Shown here: positions 38,393 through 46,948 of the stretch, in pieces
Numbering within the stretch: the stretch's first letter is position 1
Layout: every line of letters begins with the position of its first letter
DNA from: CAVPMN01 sp963706425
Lineage (GTDB): Bacteria > Actinomycetota > Acidimicrobiia > Acidimicrobiales > Acidimicrobilacustridaceae
Assembly: GCA_963706425.1 (NCBI GenBank)
Contig: CAVPMN010000001.1
Location: 372,001-436,000 of the forward strand
Direction: 5' to 3'
DNA length: 64,000 nucleotides
Notes under the pieces: model-generated
The model's database searches: none
Seen by the model: only the letters and a program-made list of their open reading frames with translations
Told to the model about the DNA's origin: nothing
Made by a program: the position numbers and the translations under genes

Positions 38393-39063
38393 GCGCCGTT
38401 CCAGGGCCGCTTGCCCTGCCAGCGGTAGAGGTGCAGCGCCATGGCGTCCTGATCGCCGGGGGCGGCCACATTTGGCGGAACACCGACAAGGTCGCCCCGA
38501 CCCGCATGGTTGGCCGTGCTGTCCCACGACGACCGCATGAACTGGTAGGCGCCGAAGTAGAGGCCGTTGGACGACACCACGCCGTAGTTGCCGCCCGACT
38601 CGCGCTGGCGGATGCAGGCGAGGAAAGCGGCTTCGGCGGGGGTGGCGCCTCCGCCGGTAGCGACCGGGGCGGGAGCCGGCGCAGGAGGCGGGGGTGCAGG
38701 CGCCGGGGCGGTGGTCGCGGGCGCCGACGTAGCCGCGGTGGCCCTCGGGGCCGTCGTCGTGGTGGTGGCCTTGGGCTTGGGAGCGGCGGTGGTGGTGGGC
38801 GCCGCGGTGGTCGTGGTGGTGGGCGCCGCGGTGGACGTGGTGGTGGGCGCCACCGTGGTGGTGGTGGGCTCGGTCACCGTGACGATCGCAACATCCGCCG
38901 ACGCGACATCGGTCTGCTCGGCCTGCGCATCGGGGAACATCGCCACGAGGAAGGCGGGGACGAAGATGACGGCCAGCACACCGACGAAGAAGCGTCGACG
39001 CTTGGTCTGGGAGTCAGACCCTGAGTGTTCGCCGGCGGGGCGAGGCGTGGCGTAGTCAAGCAT
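38386..39063 (-). CDS. Resuscitation-promoting factor-like secreted transglycosylase
   Basis: This 225-residue secreted or anchored protein has an N-terminal helix (FFVGVLAVIFVPAFLVAMF), a Thr/Ala/Pro linker of about 80 residues and a C-terminal Rpf/lysozyme-like domain of about 75 residues. The catalytic Glu lies in CIRQRESGGNYGVVS, followed by LYFGAYQFMRSSWD. Rpf proteins cleave peptidoglycan and promote exit from dormancy. The G5 and DUF348 domains of RpfB are absent, but the place between tatD and rsmA is that of rpfB (Rv1009). A disulfide between CIRQ and the last Cys is likely. Confidence 0.93.
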   Translation of the reverse strand: MLDYATPRPAGEHSGSDSQTKRRRFFVGVLAVIFVPAFLVAMFPDAQAEQTDVASADVAIVTVTEPTTTTVAPTTTSTAAPTTTTTAAPTTTAAPKPKATTTTTAPRATAATSAPATTAPAPAPPPPAPAPAPVATGGGATPAEAAFLACIRQRESGGNYGVVSSNGLYFGAYQFMRSSWDSTANHAGRGDLVGVPPNVAAPGDQDAMALHLYRWQGKRPWNGAC

Positions 39064-39154
39064 GTTCGGGCACGCCTCGGCCGGCCCTACTCCGCCCGAG
39101 GCATGACGCGCACCCTATGGTCGCCGTAACCAGACCGCAACTTTCGCAACGCCG

Positions 39155-39183
39155 TTGTGACGAACGTCAACGGACGGTCACAA
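39155..39183. promoter_or_regulatory. Inverted repeat in the rpf upstream region
   Basis: TTGTGAC and GTCACAA are separated by 15 bases, about 95-120 bases upstream of the rpf start. This could be an operator in the 184-base rpf-tatD gap, which holds no gene. The half-sites look like CRP (TGTGA/TCACA), but the spacer is 17 instead of 6, so CRP is unlikely. Confidence 0.35.
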
Positions 39184-39247
39184 GCGCACGAACGGTTGAC
39201 ACCAAACTGCGCCGTTCTGCGTCCGGCCGCGCTGCCGTGCAACGGCG

Positions 39248-40027
39248 TCAGGCCAGGCGATACAAGGCCGTGGCGTTGGCCGACGTCGCCTCGGCCACCT
39301 GCTCGACGTCGAGTTCTTTGACGGCTGCCAGGGCCTGGCCCACCAGCGGCACCAGCGCCGGGCGGTTCTTCTCGCCCCGATGGGGCACGGGCGTCAGATA
39401 GGGGGCGTCGGTCTCGACCAGCATGCGATCGAGCGGGCAGAGCGCAGCCGCCTCCCGGAGCTCGTCGGCGGTCTTGAAGGTGACGATGCCGCTGAACGAC
39501 AACGACATGCCCCGGGCCAACCCCTGTTCGGCCTCGGCCGGCCCACCGGTGAAGCAGTGCAACACGGTTCGGCTCGGCACACCTTCGTGATCGAGGATGG
39601 CGAAGGTGTCGTCCCAGGCCTCGCGGGTGTGGATCACCAGGGCGAGGTCGTGCTCGTGCGCCAACCGGATCTGCTCGGCGAACACCTGGCGTTGGCGGTC
39701 GCGGGGCGAGTGGTCGTAGTGGTAGTCGAGGCCGCACTCCCCCACGGCGACGACGTTGGGAGCGGCGAGCAGCTCGGCGATGCCGTCGAGCCCGCCACTG
39801 GCGTCGTGGGGGTGCACGCCGACGGTCGCCCACACGTTGTCGTGCGCTGCTGCGAGCGCGATGGCCTGGCGAGACTGCTCGGCGTCGGTGCCCACGGTGA
39901 TCAGCCGGGCCACGCCGGCGATGGCCGCCTCGGCCACCGTGGCCGCGCCGGCCTGCCCCGGTTCGAGATGGCAATGGTTGTCGGTCCAGGAGACGGCGGT
40001 GGCGCCTGCGTCGCCCGCAGGGCTCAC
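39248..40027 (-). CDS. tatD: TatD-family metal-dependent deoxyribonuclease
   Basis: This 259-residue TIM-barrel hydrolase has metal ligands in WTDNHCHLEPG, GVHPHDA, AVGECGLDYHYDHSPR, LVIHTREAWDD, LHCFTGG and LVETDAPYLTPVPHRG. TatD proteins act as 3'-5' exonucleases on DNA/RNA and in repair. The GTG at 40027 overlaps the metG stop (GTGA), so the pair is co-translated, as in many Actinobacteria. Confidence 0.94.
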   Translation of the reverse strand: MSPAGDAGATAVSWTDNHCHLEPGQAGAATVAEAAIAGVARLITVGTDAEQSRQAIALAAAHDNVWATVGVHPHDASGGLDGIAELLAAPNVVAVGECGLDYHYDHSPRDRQRQVFAEQIRLAHEHDLALVIHTREAWDDTFAILDHEGVPSRTVLHCFTGGPAEAEQGLARGMSLSFSGIVTFKTADELREAAALCPLDRMLVETDAPYLTPVPHRGEKNRPALVPLVGQALAAVKELDVEQVAEATSANATALYRLA

Positions 40028-41538
40028 GCGTCGGCCTTGATGCGGGGGAACAGGGCGTCGCCCTTCTCGACGGGCAGGCCGCCGGGATAGCCGCCCCACG
40101 CCGCCGCGGCGGGCAGCCGTTCGTCGGCGGGCGTGCCCGACAGGCCGATGCGTCGCCAGATCTCGGCGGCGGTCTCAGGGATGGCCGGGTAGGCGAGCAC
40201 CGCGACGAGACGCAGCACCTCGAGGGCATCGCCCATCACGGCGTCGACCTGCGGCCCGGGATCGAGCTTCCAGGGCTCGTTGGTCTCGAGGTGGGCGTTG
40301 GCCTCGCGCACGAGGCGCCACGTGGCCTCGAGGGCGCGCGACGGCGCCACCTCGGCCCATGCCGCGGCGGCGACCACGTAGGCCTCGGCGGCGACGGTGG
40401 CGAGCGGGCTGTCGGCCGAGGGAGCGGGCCCGATGCCGTCGCACTTCTTGGCCACGACGGTGGCCACCCGCGACAAGAGGTTGCCGAGGTTGTTGGCCAG
40501 GTCGGTGTTGTAGCGGGTGACCATGCCTTCGTAGGAGAAGTCGCCGTCTGGCCCGAACGGTTGATCGCGAAGGAACTGGTAGCGGAACCCATCGACGCCG
40601 AAATCGGCCACCAGGTCGGCGGGGAAGATCTGGTTGAGGCGGGTCTTGCTCATCTTCTCGCCGCCGACCAGCAAGAAGCCGTGGACGTGCAGGCGATGAG
40701 GCGGAGCCAGGCCGGCGGCCAGCAGCATCGCCGGCCAGTAGACGCAGTGGAAGCGCAGGATGTCCTTGCCGAGGAGATGGTGCACCGACGGCCACCACTG
40801 CTCGAACCGGGCCTCGTCGGTGCCGAACCCGATGGCGGTGACGTAGTTGATGAGGGCGTCGTACCAGACGTAGAAGACGTGCTCGGGGTCCCACGGCACC
40901 GGCACCCCCCACGTGATCGAGGTGCGGGTGATCGAGATGTCGTCGAGGCCCTGGCGGATGATGCCGAGGGCCTCGTTGCGCTTGCCGTCGGGCTGCACGG
41001 CCTCTGGCTGGGACTCGTACCAGTCGAGCAGCGGCTGCTCGAAGGCCGACAGCTTGAAGAACCAGTTGTCCTCTTCGAGCCATTCGACCGGCTTGCCGTG
41101 GATCGGGCAGTTGCCGTCGACGAGATCGGCCTCGGTGTAATAGGCCTCGCACGACACGCAGTAGAGCCCGGCGTAGGTGTCGCGGTAGATCCAGCCGTTG
41201 TCGTAGATGCGCTGGAGCAGTTCCTGCACGCTGACCTGATGACGAGGTTCGGTCGTGCGGATGAAGTCGTCGTAGCTGATGTCGAGCAGCTCCCAGGTCT
41301 CCTTGAACCGGGCGCTGGTGGTGTCGGCGTGCTCGAGCGGCGTGCGGCCCCGCTCCTCGGCCGCCCGCTGCACCTTGAGCCCGTGCTCGTCGGTGCCGGT
41401 GAGGAAGTAGACCTCGTCCCCGAGCAGTCGGTGCCAGCGGGCGAGCGCGTCGGCGGTGACCGTCGTGTAGGCGTGGCCGATGTGGGGCACGTCGTTGACG
41501 TAGTAGATCGGCGTGGTCACATAGAAGCGTTCGGGCAC
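40024..41538 (-). CDS. metG: Methionyl-tRNA synthetase
   Basis: This 504-residue class I synthetase has HIGH motif DVPHIGHAYTTVTADALARW and KMSKS-type GGEKMSKTRLNQIF. The zinc knuckle reads CVSCEAYYTEADLVDGNCPI followed by His (three Cys and one His). The appended C-terminal tRNA-binding domain is absent, as in short MetG forms. I use GTG 41538, which gives the standard start VPERFYVTTPIYYVND. A TTG nine codons upstream is possible but weak. It is divergent from yccF. Confidence 0.96.
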   Translation of the reverse strand: MPERFYVTTPIYYVNDVPHIGHAYTTVTADALARWHRLLGDEVYFLTGTDEHGLKVQRAAEERGRTPLEHADTTSARFKETWELLDISYDDFIRTTEPRHQVSVQELLQRIYDNGWIYRDTYAGLYCVSCEAYYTEADLVDGNCPIHGKPVEWLEEDNWFFKLSAFEQPLLDWYESQPEAVQPDGKRNEALGIIRQGLDDISITRTSITWGVPVPWDPEHVFYVWYDALINYVTAIGFGTDEARFEQWWPSVHHLLGKDILRFHCVYWPAMLLAAGLAPPHRLHVHGFLLVGGEKMSKTRLNQIFPADLVADFGVDGFRYQFLRDQPFGPDGDFSYEGMVTRYNTDLANNLGNLLSRVATVVAKKCDGIGPAPSADSPLATVAAEAYVVAAAAWAEVAPSRALEATWRLVREANAHLETNEPWKLDPGPQVDAVMGDALEVLRLVAVLAYPAIPETAAEIWRRIGLSGTPADERLPAAAAWGGYPGGLPVEKGDALFPRIKADA

Positions 41539-41606
41539 GCTTCTCAGGCTACGAGGCGGCGACAACCTCCACGAACCCGTTCAAGGTTGGCCCGCTCGTT
41601 CGCGGT

Positions 41607-41612
41607 CATACT
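41607..41612 (+). promoter_or_regulatory. -10 box for a leaderless yccF transcript
   Basis: CATACT ends six bases before GTG 41619, with no ribosome site between. Confidence 0.4.
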
Positions 41613-41618
41613 GCGTCC

Positions 41619-41993
41619 GTGAAGACCCTCGGCAACATCCTCTGGTTCATCCTGTTCGGGATCTGGCAGGCGATCGGCTACACGGTGGCCGGGATCGTGT
41701 GTTGCATCACGATCATCGGCATCCCGTTCGGCATCCAGGCGTTCAAGCTGGCGGGCTTCGCCCTGTGGCCCTTCGGGCGCACGGTGGTGAGCACCGGTGA
41801 GGGCTCGACCGTCCTGCAGACCGTGTTCAACGTGATCTGGTTGATCGTGGTGGGCTGGGCGATGTTCATCGCCGCGCTCGGGTCGGCGCTGTTGCTCTGC
41901 ATCACGATCATCGGCATCCCGTTCGCCGTGCAGGCCGTGAAGATCGGGGCGTTCGGGCTCTGGCCCTTCGGACGCACCGTGGTGGACGAGTAG
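41619..41993 (+). CDS. yccF: YccF-domain inner membrane protein
   Basis: This 124-residue protein is built of two internal repeats, each with CITIIGIPF, an amphipathic stretch and LWPFGRTVV (residues 28-56 and 90-120), plus the leading helix ILWFILFGIWQAIGY. This is the YccF domain. The function is unsettled, though some members form ion channels fused to sensory domains. It ends 16 bases from the rmuC stop on the opposite strand. Confidence 0.92.
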   Translation: MKTLGNILWFILFGIWQAIGYTVAGIVCCITIIGIPFGIQAFKLAGFALWPFGRTVVSTGEGSTVLQTVFNVIWLIVVGWAMFIAALGSALLLCITIIGIPFAVQAVKIGAFGLWPFGRTVVDE

Positions 41994-42009
41994 AAGGACG
42001 AAGGGCCCG

Positions 42010-43282
42010 CTAGCCCAGCCGCACCGGCCGCAGGCGGGGAATGTCGGGCACGGGCTCGTCGCCGCCCGCGTCGGACCCGACCCCATCGGCCTCGCCGTCG
42101 TCGGGCTCGTCGACCACCGAGGACGACCGGGCCACCATCGGCTCGGGCAGCCCCCGACGGTGCCGGAGCTCGTCGACCTGGTCGACCGTGCGTTGCATCT
42201 GGCGTCGCCGCGGACCGGTGAGCTCGTCGAAGGCCTTCTGGGTGCTCTCGAATCGCCGGCCCACCTTGTCGAGCTCCTCGGTGAACTTGCCCCACTGGGC
42301 GGTGAAGCCGGTGAGACAGGTGAGGATCTCGTCGCTGGTGCGCTCGAGCGTGAAGGCGTCGACCGCCTGACGCACCACGGCCAGCACGGCGAAGAGGGTG
42401 AACGGCGAGCAGAGCACGACCTTCTGTTGCAGGGCGGCGTCGGCCAGCTGCGGATCGTGCTGGTGGATGAAGCCGTAGATGCTCTCGTTGGGGATGAAGA
42501 GCACGACCGCCTCGACCGTCTCGTCGGGGTCGATGTAGTTGCGCCCGCCGATCTCTTTCACCCGCTGGCGCACATCCTTCAAGAACGCGGCCCGGTAACG
42601 GGAGGCCTCGACCGAATCGCCTGCGGCATCGGCGCGCAGGTAGTTGTCGAGGGGGAACTTGACGTCCATGTGCATGACCCGCCCGCGGGGCAGCAGGAAC
42701 GTGAAGTCGGGGATGCCGCCCGACGCGATGGCGGTCTGCTTGCGGTAGTTGATGCCCTCGACGAAGCCCGCCATGGTGAGCACGTCTTCGGCCATGCGCT
42801 CGCCCCACTGGCCGCGGGTCTTGCTGTTGGCGAGCGCCTCGCGCAGCGTCTGGGTGGTGTCGGACAGCGCCTTGGTGGAGCTGATGGCGTGCTGCAGTCC
42901 CTGGGCGATCTGGCCGTGCTGCTCGGCCCGCTCCTGCTGGAGTTGGGCGACCAGCTCGCGCATGCGGGTGAGCTCGTCGCTGACCTCGGAGAACTGCCGG
43001 GCGATCGACTGCTCGCGCAGGTCGAGCTCGCGGCGACGCGGCCGCCGACTGGTCGCTGAACTTCTCGCCGGCCACGGTGACCAGCGCATCGATGGAGCCC
43101 TGGAGCTGCTCGGCCTGCGTGGCGGCCAGCTGCTGGCGGAGGGCCTCGAGCTGGGCGAGCACCTGCGACTCGACCTCGGGAGCGGTTGTTCGGGCGCCTG
43201 CCCGGGTGGCCCGGAGCACGGCGAACGCCGCACCCAGCCCGAGGGCCAGGCCGATTGCTGCGGCGACGAGAGCGGTTCCCAT
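42010..43282 (-). CDS. rmuC: DNA recombination protein RmuC, frameshifted near 43030-43048
   Basis: The first frame (43282 to about 43045) gives an N-terminal helix (TALVAAAIGLALGLGAAFAV) and the start of a coiled coil. The second continues the coiled coil (RELDLREQSIARQFSEVSD) into the RmuC domain: SKTRGQWGERMAEDVLTMAG, DVKFPLDNYLRA, EAVVLFIPNESIYGFI and SPFTLFAVLAVVRQ. Deleting one base gives exactly 423 residues. RmuC limits recombination at inverted repeats and has a PD-(D/E)XK-like core. The ATG at 43282 begins the membrane helix. Confidence 0.88.
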
Positions 43283-43330
43283 GCCGACAACGATAAGAAC
43301 GACCACTGACAAGAATCGCGGATGGCCTGC

Positions 43331-43543
43331 TCAGTAGGGGCGGCCGCGGTCACGGATGAGCTGGTCGAACTGCTCCCATTCGAGGCTGTAGGTCGTCTGG
43401 TGGCGGCCGGGGCGCCAGTCGATCGAACCCCGGCTCACCTTCAGCTCACCGAGCAGCTCGTCGTCGCTCCAGACATGCAGCGTCACGTCGGTGTTGAGGA
43501 CGTCGGTGGTGGGCAACGACAAGGTGATGCGGTGCGAGGGCAT
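43331..43543 (-). CDS. Small conserved protein of unknown function
   Basis: This 70-residue protein reads ITLSLPTTDVLNTDVTLHVW, then DDELLGELKVSRGSIDWRPG and a helical end. It looks beta-rich and soluble. I recall similar small proteins in other Actinobacteria but no function. The ATG at 43543 starts the conserved part, and the upstream in-frame sequence has no protein character. It lies between rmuC (48 bases from its start) and another unknown, all in minus orientation. Confidence 0.65.
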   Translation of the reverse strand: MPSHRITLSLPTTDVLNTDVTLHVWSDDELLGELKVSRGSIDWRPGRHQTTYSLEWEQFDQLIRDRGRPY

Positions 43544-43580
43544 GCGCCATTGTCGCGAAGCGGCGGACTGCAGCGGCGTC

Positions 43581-43919
43581 TCAGCAGGGGGCGAGCCACG
43601 GGCGGATGACCAGCCGGCTCGCCGCGGGTGCTCCCGGCACGTGCACGAAGGTGACCCATCGCTCGGCCGGGTCGCCCGCGTCGGGCCGGAACTCGGCAAG
43701 GGGCTCGTCGTCGTCGCCTTCCAGCGCTTCGCGCAGGCCGAGCGCCATGCTGGTGAGCACCAGCCCGGCGAGCCCGGCCCGGCCGAGCCGCTTGGGTGGC
43801 TCGGCCCCGCGACGGGGCTGCCAGGCGTCGAGCGCGGCGAGCGTGGCGTCGTCGTAGACATCCTCGAACGAGGGCTCGTCGAGCGGCGGCGCCTCGGCGG
43901 CCCGTGCGGCGTGGTCCAC
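43581..43919 (-). CDS. Hypothetical protein
   Basis: This 112-residue protein has an acidic N-terminal part (DEPSFEDVYDDATLAALDAW), a short hydrophobic helix (GLAGLVLTSMALGLREAL) that is too short and mixed to be surely transmembrane, and a beta-like end RWVTFVHVPGAPAASRLVI. No family is recognised. The GTG start is back-to-back with GTG 43958 on the plus strand, 38 bases apart. Confidence 0.6.
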   Translation of the reverse strand: MDHAARAAEAPPLDEPSFEDVYDDATLAALDAWQPRRGAEPPKRLGRAGLAGLVLTSMALGLREALEGDDDEPLAEFRPDAGDPAERWVTFVHVPGAPAASRLVIRPWLAPC

Positions 43920-43957
43920 GAGACAAGCCTACGGGTGGCGCGTGCGAGACTGCGGCC

Positions 43958-44437
43958 GTGGACGAACCGCGCACCCGACCGCGCCGCCGCCTGCTCGTCA
44001 TCACCGCGCTGGCACTCGGCGCCGCCGCCGTCTTGTTCTTCGGTGTCACCGCGTTCACCGGACTCGCCGGGCCGGGCATGCTGACCCGCTATCCCTACCG
44101 CGAGCTCGGCGACCTCGCCGCCGCCATCGACAACCAGGCGGACGACATCCGCACGCCCGACGACTGCTGGCGCGAGCTCGAAGGCGCGACCGGACCGATC
44201 CGCGAGATCGCCCGGGTCGACTATCTGCGCAGCCGGGTGGTGGTGCGGGCCTACGCGGCCCAGTCGGGTCGCATCGAGCCCGCGACCTTCCGGGCGATCA
44301 CCGACCGCATCGACGAGGTGATGGCCGAGAACCCCGACTTCTCCTGGCAGATGGTGCAGATCGAGCCGTCACCCGACGGCTGGTCGCCGCTGGTGTCGTG
44401 CCGCCTCGTGACCCGAGGCGGGCTGGTGGGCTTCTGA
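43958..44437 (+). CDS. Hypothetical protein with N-terminal membrane anchor
   Basis: This 159-residue protein has a basic start, one transmembrane helix (LLVITALALGAAAVLFFGVTAF) and an extracytoplasmic alpha/beta domain of about 115 residues. The domain contains two Cys (DDCWRELEGA and LVSCRLVTRG) that could pair. No family is recognised. The GTG at 43958 has GAGACT six bases upstream, a leaderless layout. Its stop codon lies in a 14-base direct repeat shared with the gap before rsmI. Confidence 0.65.
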   Translation: MDEPRTRPRRRLLVITALALGAAAVLFFGVTAFTGLAGPGMLTRYPYRELGDLAAAIDNQADDIRTPDDCWRELEGATGPIREIARVDYLRSRVVVRAYAAQSGRIEPATFRAITDRIDEVMAENPDFSWQMVQIEPSPDGWSPLVSCRLVTRGGLVGF

Positions 44438-44512
44438 GCGGGCAGAGAGGCCGAGCCCCGCTAGGCCGTGGCCCGAGCGGCCCGTCGGCGACGCCGACCT
44501 GAGCGGGCAGAG
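44434..44512. repeat. Pair of 14-base direct repeats between convergent genes
   Basis: CTGAGCGGGCAGAG occurs at 44434-44447 and again at 44499-44512, 65 bases apart, each followed by a GCCGAG-like continuation. Between them is a small hairpin GTCGGC-GAC-GCCGAC (44484-44498). The gap separates the ends of the anchor protein gene and rsmI. The hairpin may act as a terminator. Confidence 0.5.
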
Positions 44513-44517
44513 CCGAG

Positions 44518-45354
44518 CTAACGGCGGGTGGCGAGGTCGTAGACCCGGCGCTTGGGCAGGCCGAGTCGGCCGGCGACCGCGGCCACTGCGTCCTTGGTGG
44601 TCGCTCCGGCGTCGAGCTCGATCTGCAGGGCGGCCTCGATCAGGTCGTCATCGGGCGCATCAGCCGGCGGTGCGCCGTCGACGACCACCACATACTCTCC
44701 GCGCGGTTCGACGGACGTGGCGTGCGCGACCGCATCGGCGAGCGTGCCGCGCCACACCTCCTCGTGCATCTTGGTGAGCTCACGTGCGATCGCCACCCGG
44801 CGTTCGCCTCCCAGCGATTCGCCCAGGTCGGCGAGCGTGCGGGCCAGGCGATGGGGCGCCTCGAACAACACGATGGTGCGGGGCTCTTCGGCCAGCTGCG
44901 CCAGCCGCGCTCCCCGACCGGAGCCCTTGCGGGGCAGGAAACCCTCGAAGACGAACCGACCGGTCGGCAGCCCACTCACCACCAGTCCGGAGACCGCGGC
45001 TGACGGCCCAGGCACCACCTCGACGACGTAGCCCGAGTCGGCGGCCGCCCGCACGAGGCGCTCGCCGGGATCGGAGATGCCCGGCATGCCACCGTCGGAG
45101 CACACCACCACGAGCTCGCCTCGTCCGAGGCGTTCGAGCACCTCGTCGGTTCGCGCCACCTCGGTGTGATCGTTCACCACGAGGAGCGCGTTGGCCCGCA
45201 CGCCGACCCGTTCGAGCAGCCGGCCCGTGCGTCGCGTGTCCTCACACGCCACCACATCAGCTTTGGCGAGCACCTCGACGGCCCGCGGTGAGAGGTCGCC
45301 GACGTTGCCGATCGGCGTACCCAACAGGACCAGGCGACCGGCCGGTGGGGTCAT
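44518..45354 (-). CDS. rsmI: 16S rRNA (cytidine1402-2'-O)-methyltransferase
   Basis: This 278-residue SAM-dependent tetrapyrrole-methylase-fold enzyme has LVLLGTPIGNVGDLSPRAVE, DVVACEDTRRTGRLL, SDGGMPGISDPGERLV and FEGFLPRKGSGR. It methylates C1402 of 16S rRNA with RsmH. The C-terminal helical part ends KRRVYDLATRR, the small RsmI HTH. The ATG at 45354 overlaps the DUF192 stop (ATGA). The rsmI-metG neighbourhood is conserved in Actinobacteria. Confidence 0.95.
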   Translation of the reverse strand: MTPPAGRLVLLGTPIGNVGDLSPRAVEVLAKADVVACEDTRRTGRLLERVGVRANALLVVNDHTEVARTDEVLERLGRGELVVVCSDGGMPGISDPGERLVRAAADSGYVVEVVPGPSAAVSGLVVSGLPTGRFVFEGFLPRKGSGRGARLAQLAEEPRTIVLFEAPHRLARTLADLGESLGGERRVAIARELTKMHEEVWRGTLADAVAHATSVEPRGEYVVVVDGAPPADAPDDDLIEAALQIELDAGATTKDAVAAVAGRLGLPKRRVYDLATRR

Positions 45355-45713
45355 CGGTCCACCATGCCTTGGTCGGTGGTCGCCCGGCCGCGGATCTCGA
45401 GCTGATCGCCCACACAGAGATGCCACGATGCGAACGCGCCGGCCTCTGCCTCGATGGCGGCGTGCGCCTTCCACACCGGCAGACACACCCGGTTGGGTCG
45501 CATGGTGGTCACTCGCACCACGCGAAGGTCGCGGTCGACGAAGGCCACGTCGATCGGGAACCGCATGCGGAACGTGTGCACCGAGCGGGTCGGCTCGAGC
45601 AGCAGGGCCCCATCGATGCCGTCACGACCGAGGAGCCCCTTCGATCGGCTGCGGGTCGAGTCGGCCACCTCGAGCGTGGCGAGCACCTCGTCGTCTCGTA
45701 CCAACCAGGGCAC
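45351..45713 (-). CDS. DUF192 family protein
   Basis: This 120-residue DUF192 beta-barrel protein has family blocks ADSTRSRSKGLLGRDGIDGA, HTFRMRFPIDVAFVDRDLRV and CLPVWKAHAAIEAEAGAF. The biochemical role is unknown. It is often encoded near translation genes or as a small secreted protein, but no signal peptide is present here. The GTG start lies seven bases after the ychF stop. It is coupled to rsmI. Confidence 0.88.
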   Translation of the reverse strand: MPWLVRDDEVLATLEVADSTRSRSKGLLGRDGIDGALLLEPTRSVHTFRMRFPIDVAFVDRDLRVVRVTTMRPNRVCLPVWKAHAAIEAEAGAFASWHLCVGDQLEIRGRATTDQGMVDR

Positions 45714-45720
45714 CGAGCAC

Positions 45721-46797
45721 CTACACGTTGAAGCGGATCTCGAGGACGTCGCCGTCGACGACCTCGTAGTCCTTGCCCTCGACTCGCAGCTTGCCCACGT
45801 CGCGGGCCTTCGACCACGACCCGATCTCGAGCAGCTCGTCCCAATGGATGACCTCGGCCCGGATGAACCCGCGCTCGAAGTCGGTGTGGATCACGCCGGC
45901 GCACTGCGGTGCCTTGTAGCCGGCCCGGAAGGTCCAGGCGCGGGACTCCTTCTCACCTGTGGTGAAGAACGTGCGCAGACCGAGCATGCGATAGGCGGTG
46001 GTGAGGAACCTGGGCAGGGCCCCCTCGCCGAGCCCGAAGCCTTCGAGCATCTCGGCGCGCTCGTCGGCATCGACCTGGGCGGCCTCTGCCTCGAGTTGCA
46101 CACACATGCCGATGACCTCGCCGTGCCCGCCGAACTCGGCCTCGACCGGCGCGGTCTTTGCGTCGAGGTCGTCGAGGTCGGCCTCGCCGACGTTGACGAT
46201 GGCGAGCACCGGCTTGTTGGTCAGGAGGAAGTAGTTCCGCAACAGAGCGCGATCGGCGTCGCTCACGTCGCTGCGGTAGATGGGTGTGCCCTCGGCGAGC
46301 ACCTCGAGAGCCGCGCCGAGCGCGGCCACCTCGTCGGCGATCGACCGATCCTGCTTGGCGGCCTTGCGGCGCTTCTCGATCTGGTTCTCGACGGTCTCGA
46401 GGTCGGCCAGGGCGATCTCGGTCTCGACGATGCGAAGGTGCTCGAGCGGATCGGAGGGGCCCGGCACGTCGTCGTCCTCGAAGGCGCGCAGCACGAACAC
46501 GATGGCGTCGGCCTCGCGGATGTTGGCGAGGAACTTGTTGCCCAGGCCCTCGCCGGCGCTGGCCCCCTCGACCAGGCCCCCGATGTCGACGAACTGGACG
46601 CTCGCAGGCACCACGTTCTTCGAGCTGCTCATGGCAGCCAGTCGGTCGAGTCGGTCGTCGGGCACCTTGGCCACCCCGACGTTGGGGTCCTTGGTGGCGA
46701 ACGCGTAGGGGGCGGCCAACGCGCTGCCGCCTGACAGCGCGTTGTAGAGGGAGGACTTGCCTGCGTTGGGCAATCCGACGAATCCGAAGCGTTCCAC
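45721..46797 (-). CDS. ychF: Redox-regulated ATPase/GTPase YchF (OLA1 family)
   Basis: This 358-residue OBG-family P-loop protein has G1 GFVGLPNAGKSSLYNALSGG, G3 DIGGLVEGASAGEGLGNKFL and an NxxE-type G4, which explains ATP preference. A coiled-coil insert (DLETVENQIEKRRKAAKQ) and a C-terminal TGS domain (TFRAGYKAPQCAGVIHTDFE) follow. It binds ribosomes and affects stress translation. GTG 46797 has TACCCT eight bases upstream. Confidence 0.96.
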   Translation of the reverse strand: MERFGFVGLPNAGKSSLYNALSGGSALAAPYAFATKDPNVGVAKVPDDRLDRLAAMSSSKNVVPASVQFVDIGGLVEGASAGEGLGNKFLANIREADAIVFVLRAFEDDDVPGPSDPLEHLRIVETEIALADLETVENQIEKRRKAAKQDRSIADEVAALGAALEVLAEGTPIYRSDVSDADRALLRNYFLLTNKPVLAIVNVGEADLDDLDAKTAPVEAEFGGHGEVIGMCVQLEAEAAQVDADERAEMLEGFGLGEGALPRFLTTAYRMLGLRTFFTTGEKESRAWTFRAGYKAPQCAGVIHTDFERGFIRAEVIHWDELLEIGSWSKARDVGKLRVEGKDYEVVDGDVLEIRFNV

Positions 46798-46948
46798 GGC
46801 GGGTCAGGGTACTGCCCCTGTCCTCGTGGTCCGTCGGGCGGCCACGTCGATCTACCGGATGGACCGGTGCCGGCCCGACGGCGTGCGACCGGTCAGGTGC
46901 GGCCTCCGCACGGGAACAGCACGCTGCACGCGACGGTTGAGAAGTGAC

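Noticed and set aside
36863..38527. Continuous minus frame suggesting an RsmA-IspE fusion
   Set aside because: The apparent fusion results from the rsmA frameshift; NLPY and later RsmA motifs lie in another frame and IspE has its own ATG at 37573.
39155..39183. CRP-binding site upstream of rpf
   Set aside because: Half-sites TGTGA/TCACA are separated by 17 bases, not 6, so the repeat is reported only as an unassigned inverted repeat.
39064..39247. ydaO-type c-di-AMP riboswitch ahead of rpf
   Set aside because: Such switches often precede rpf genes, but the conserved core segments are not visible in this 184-base stretch.
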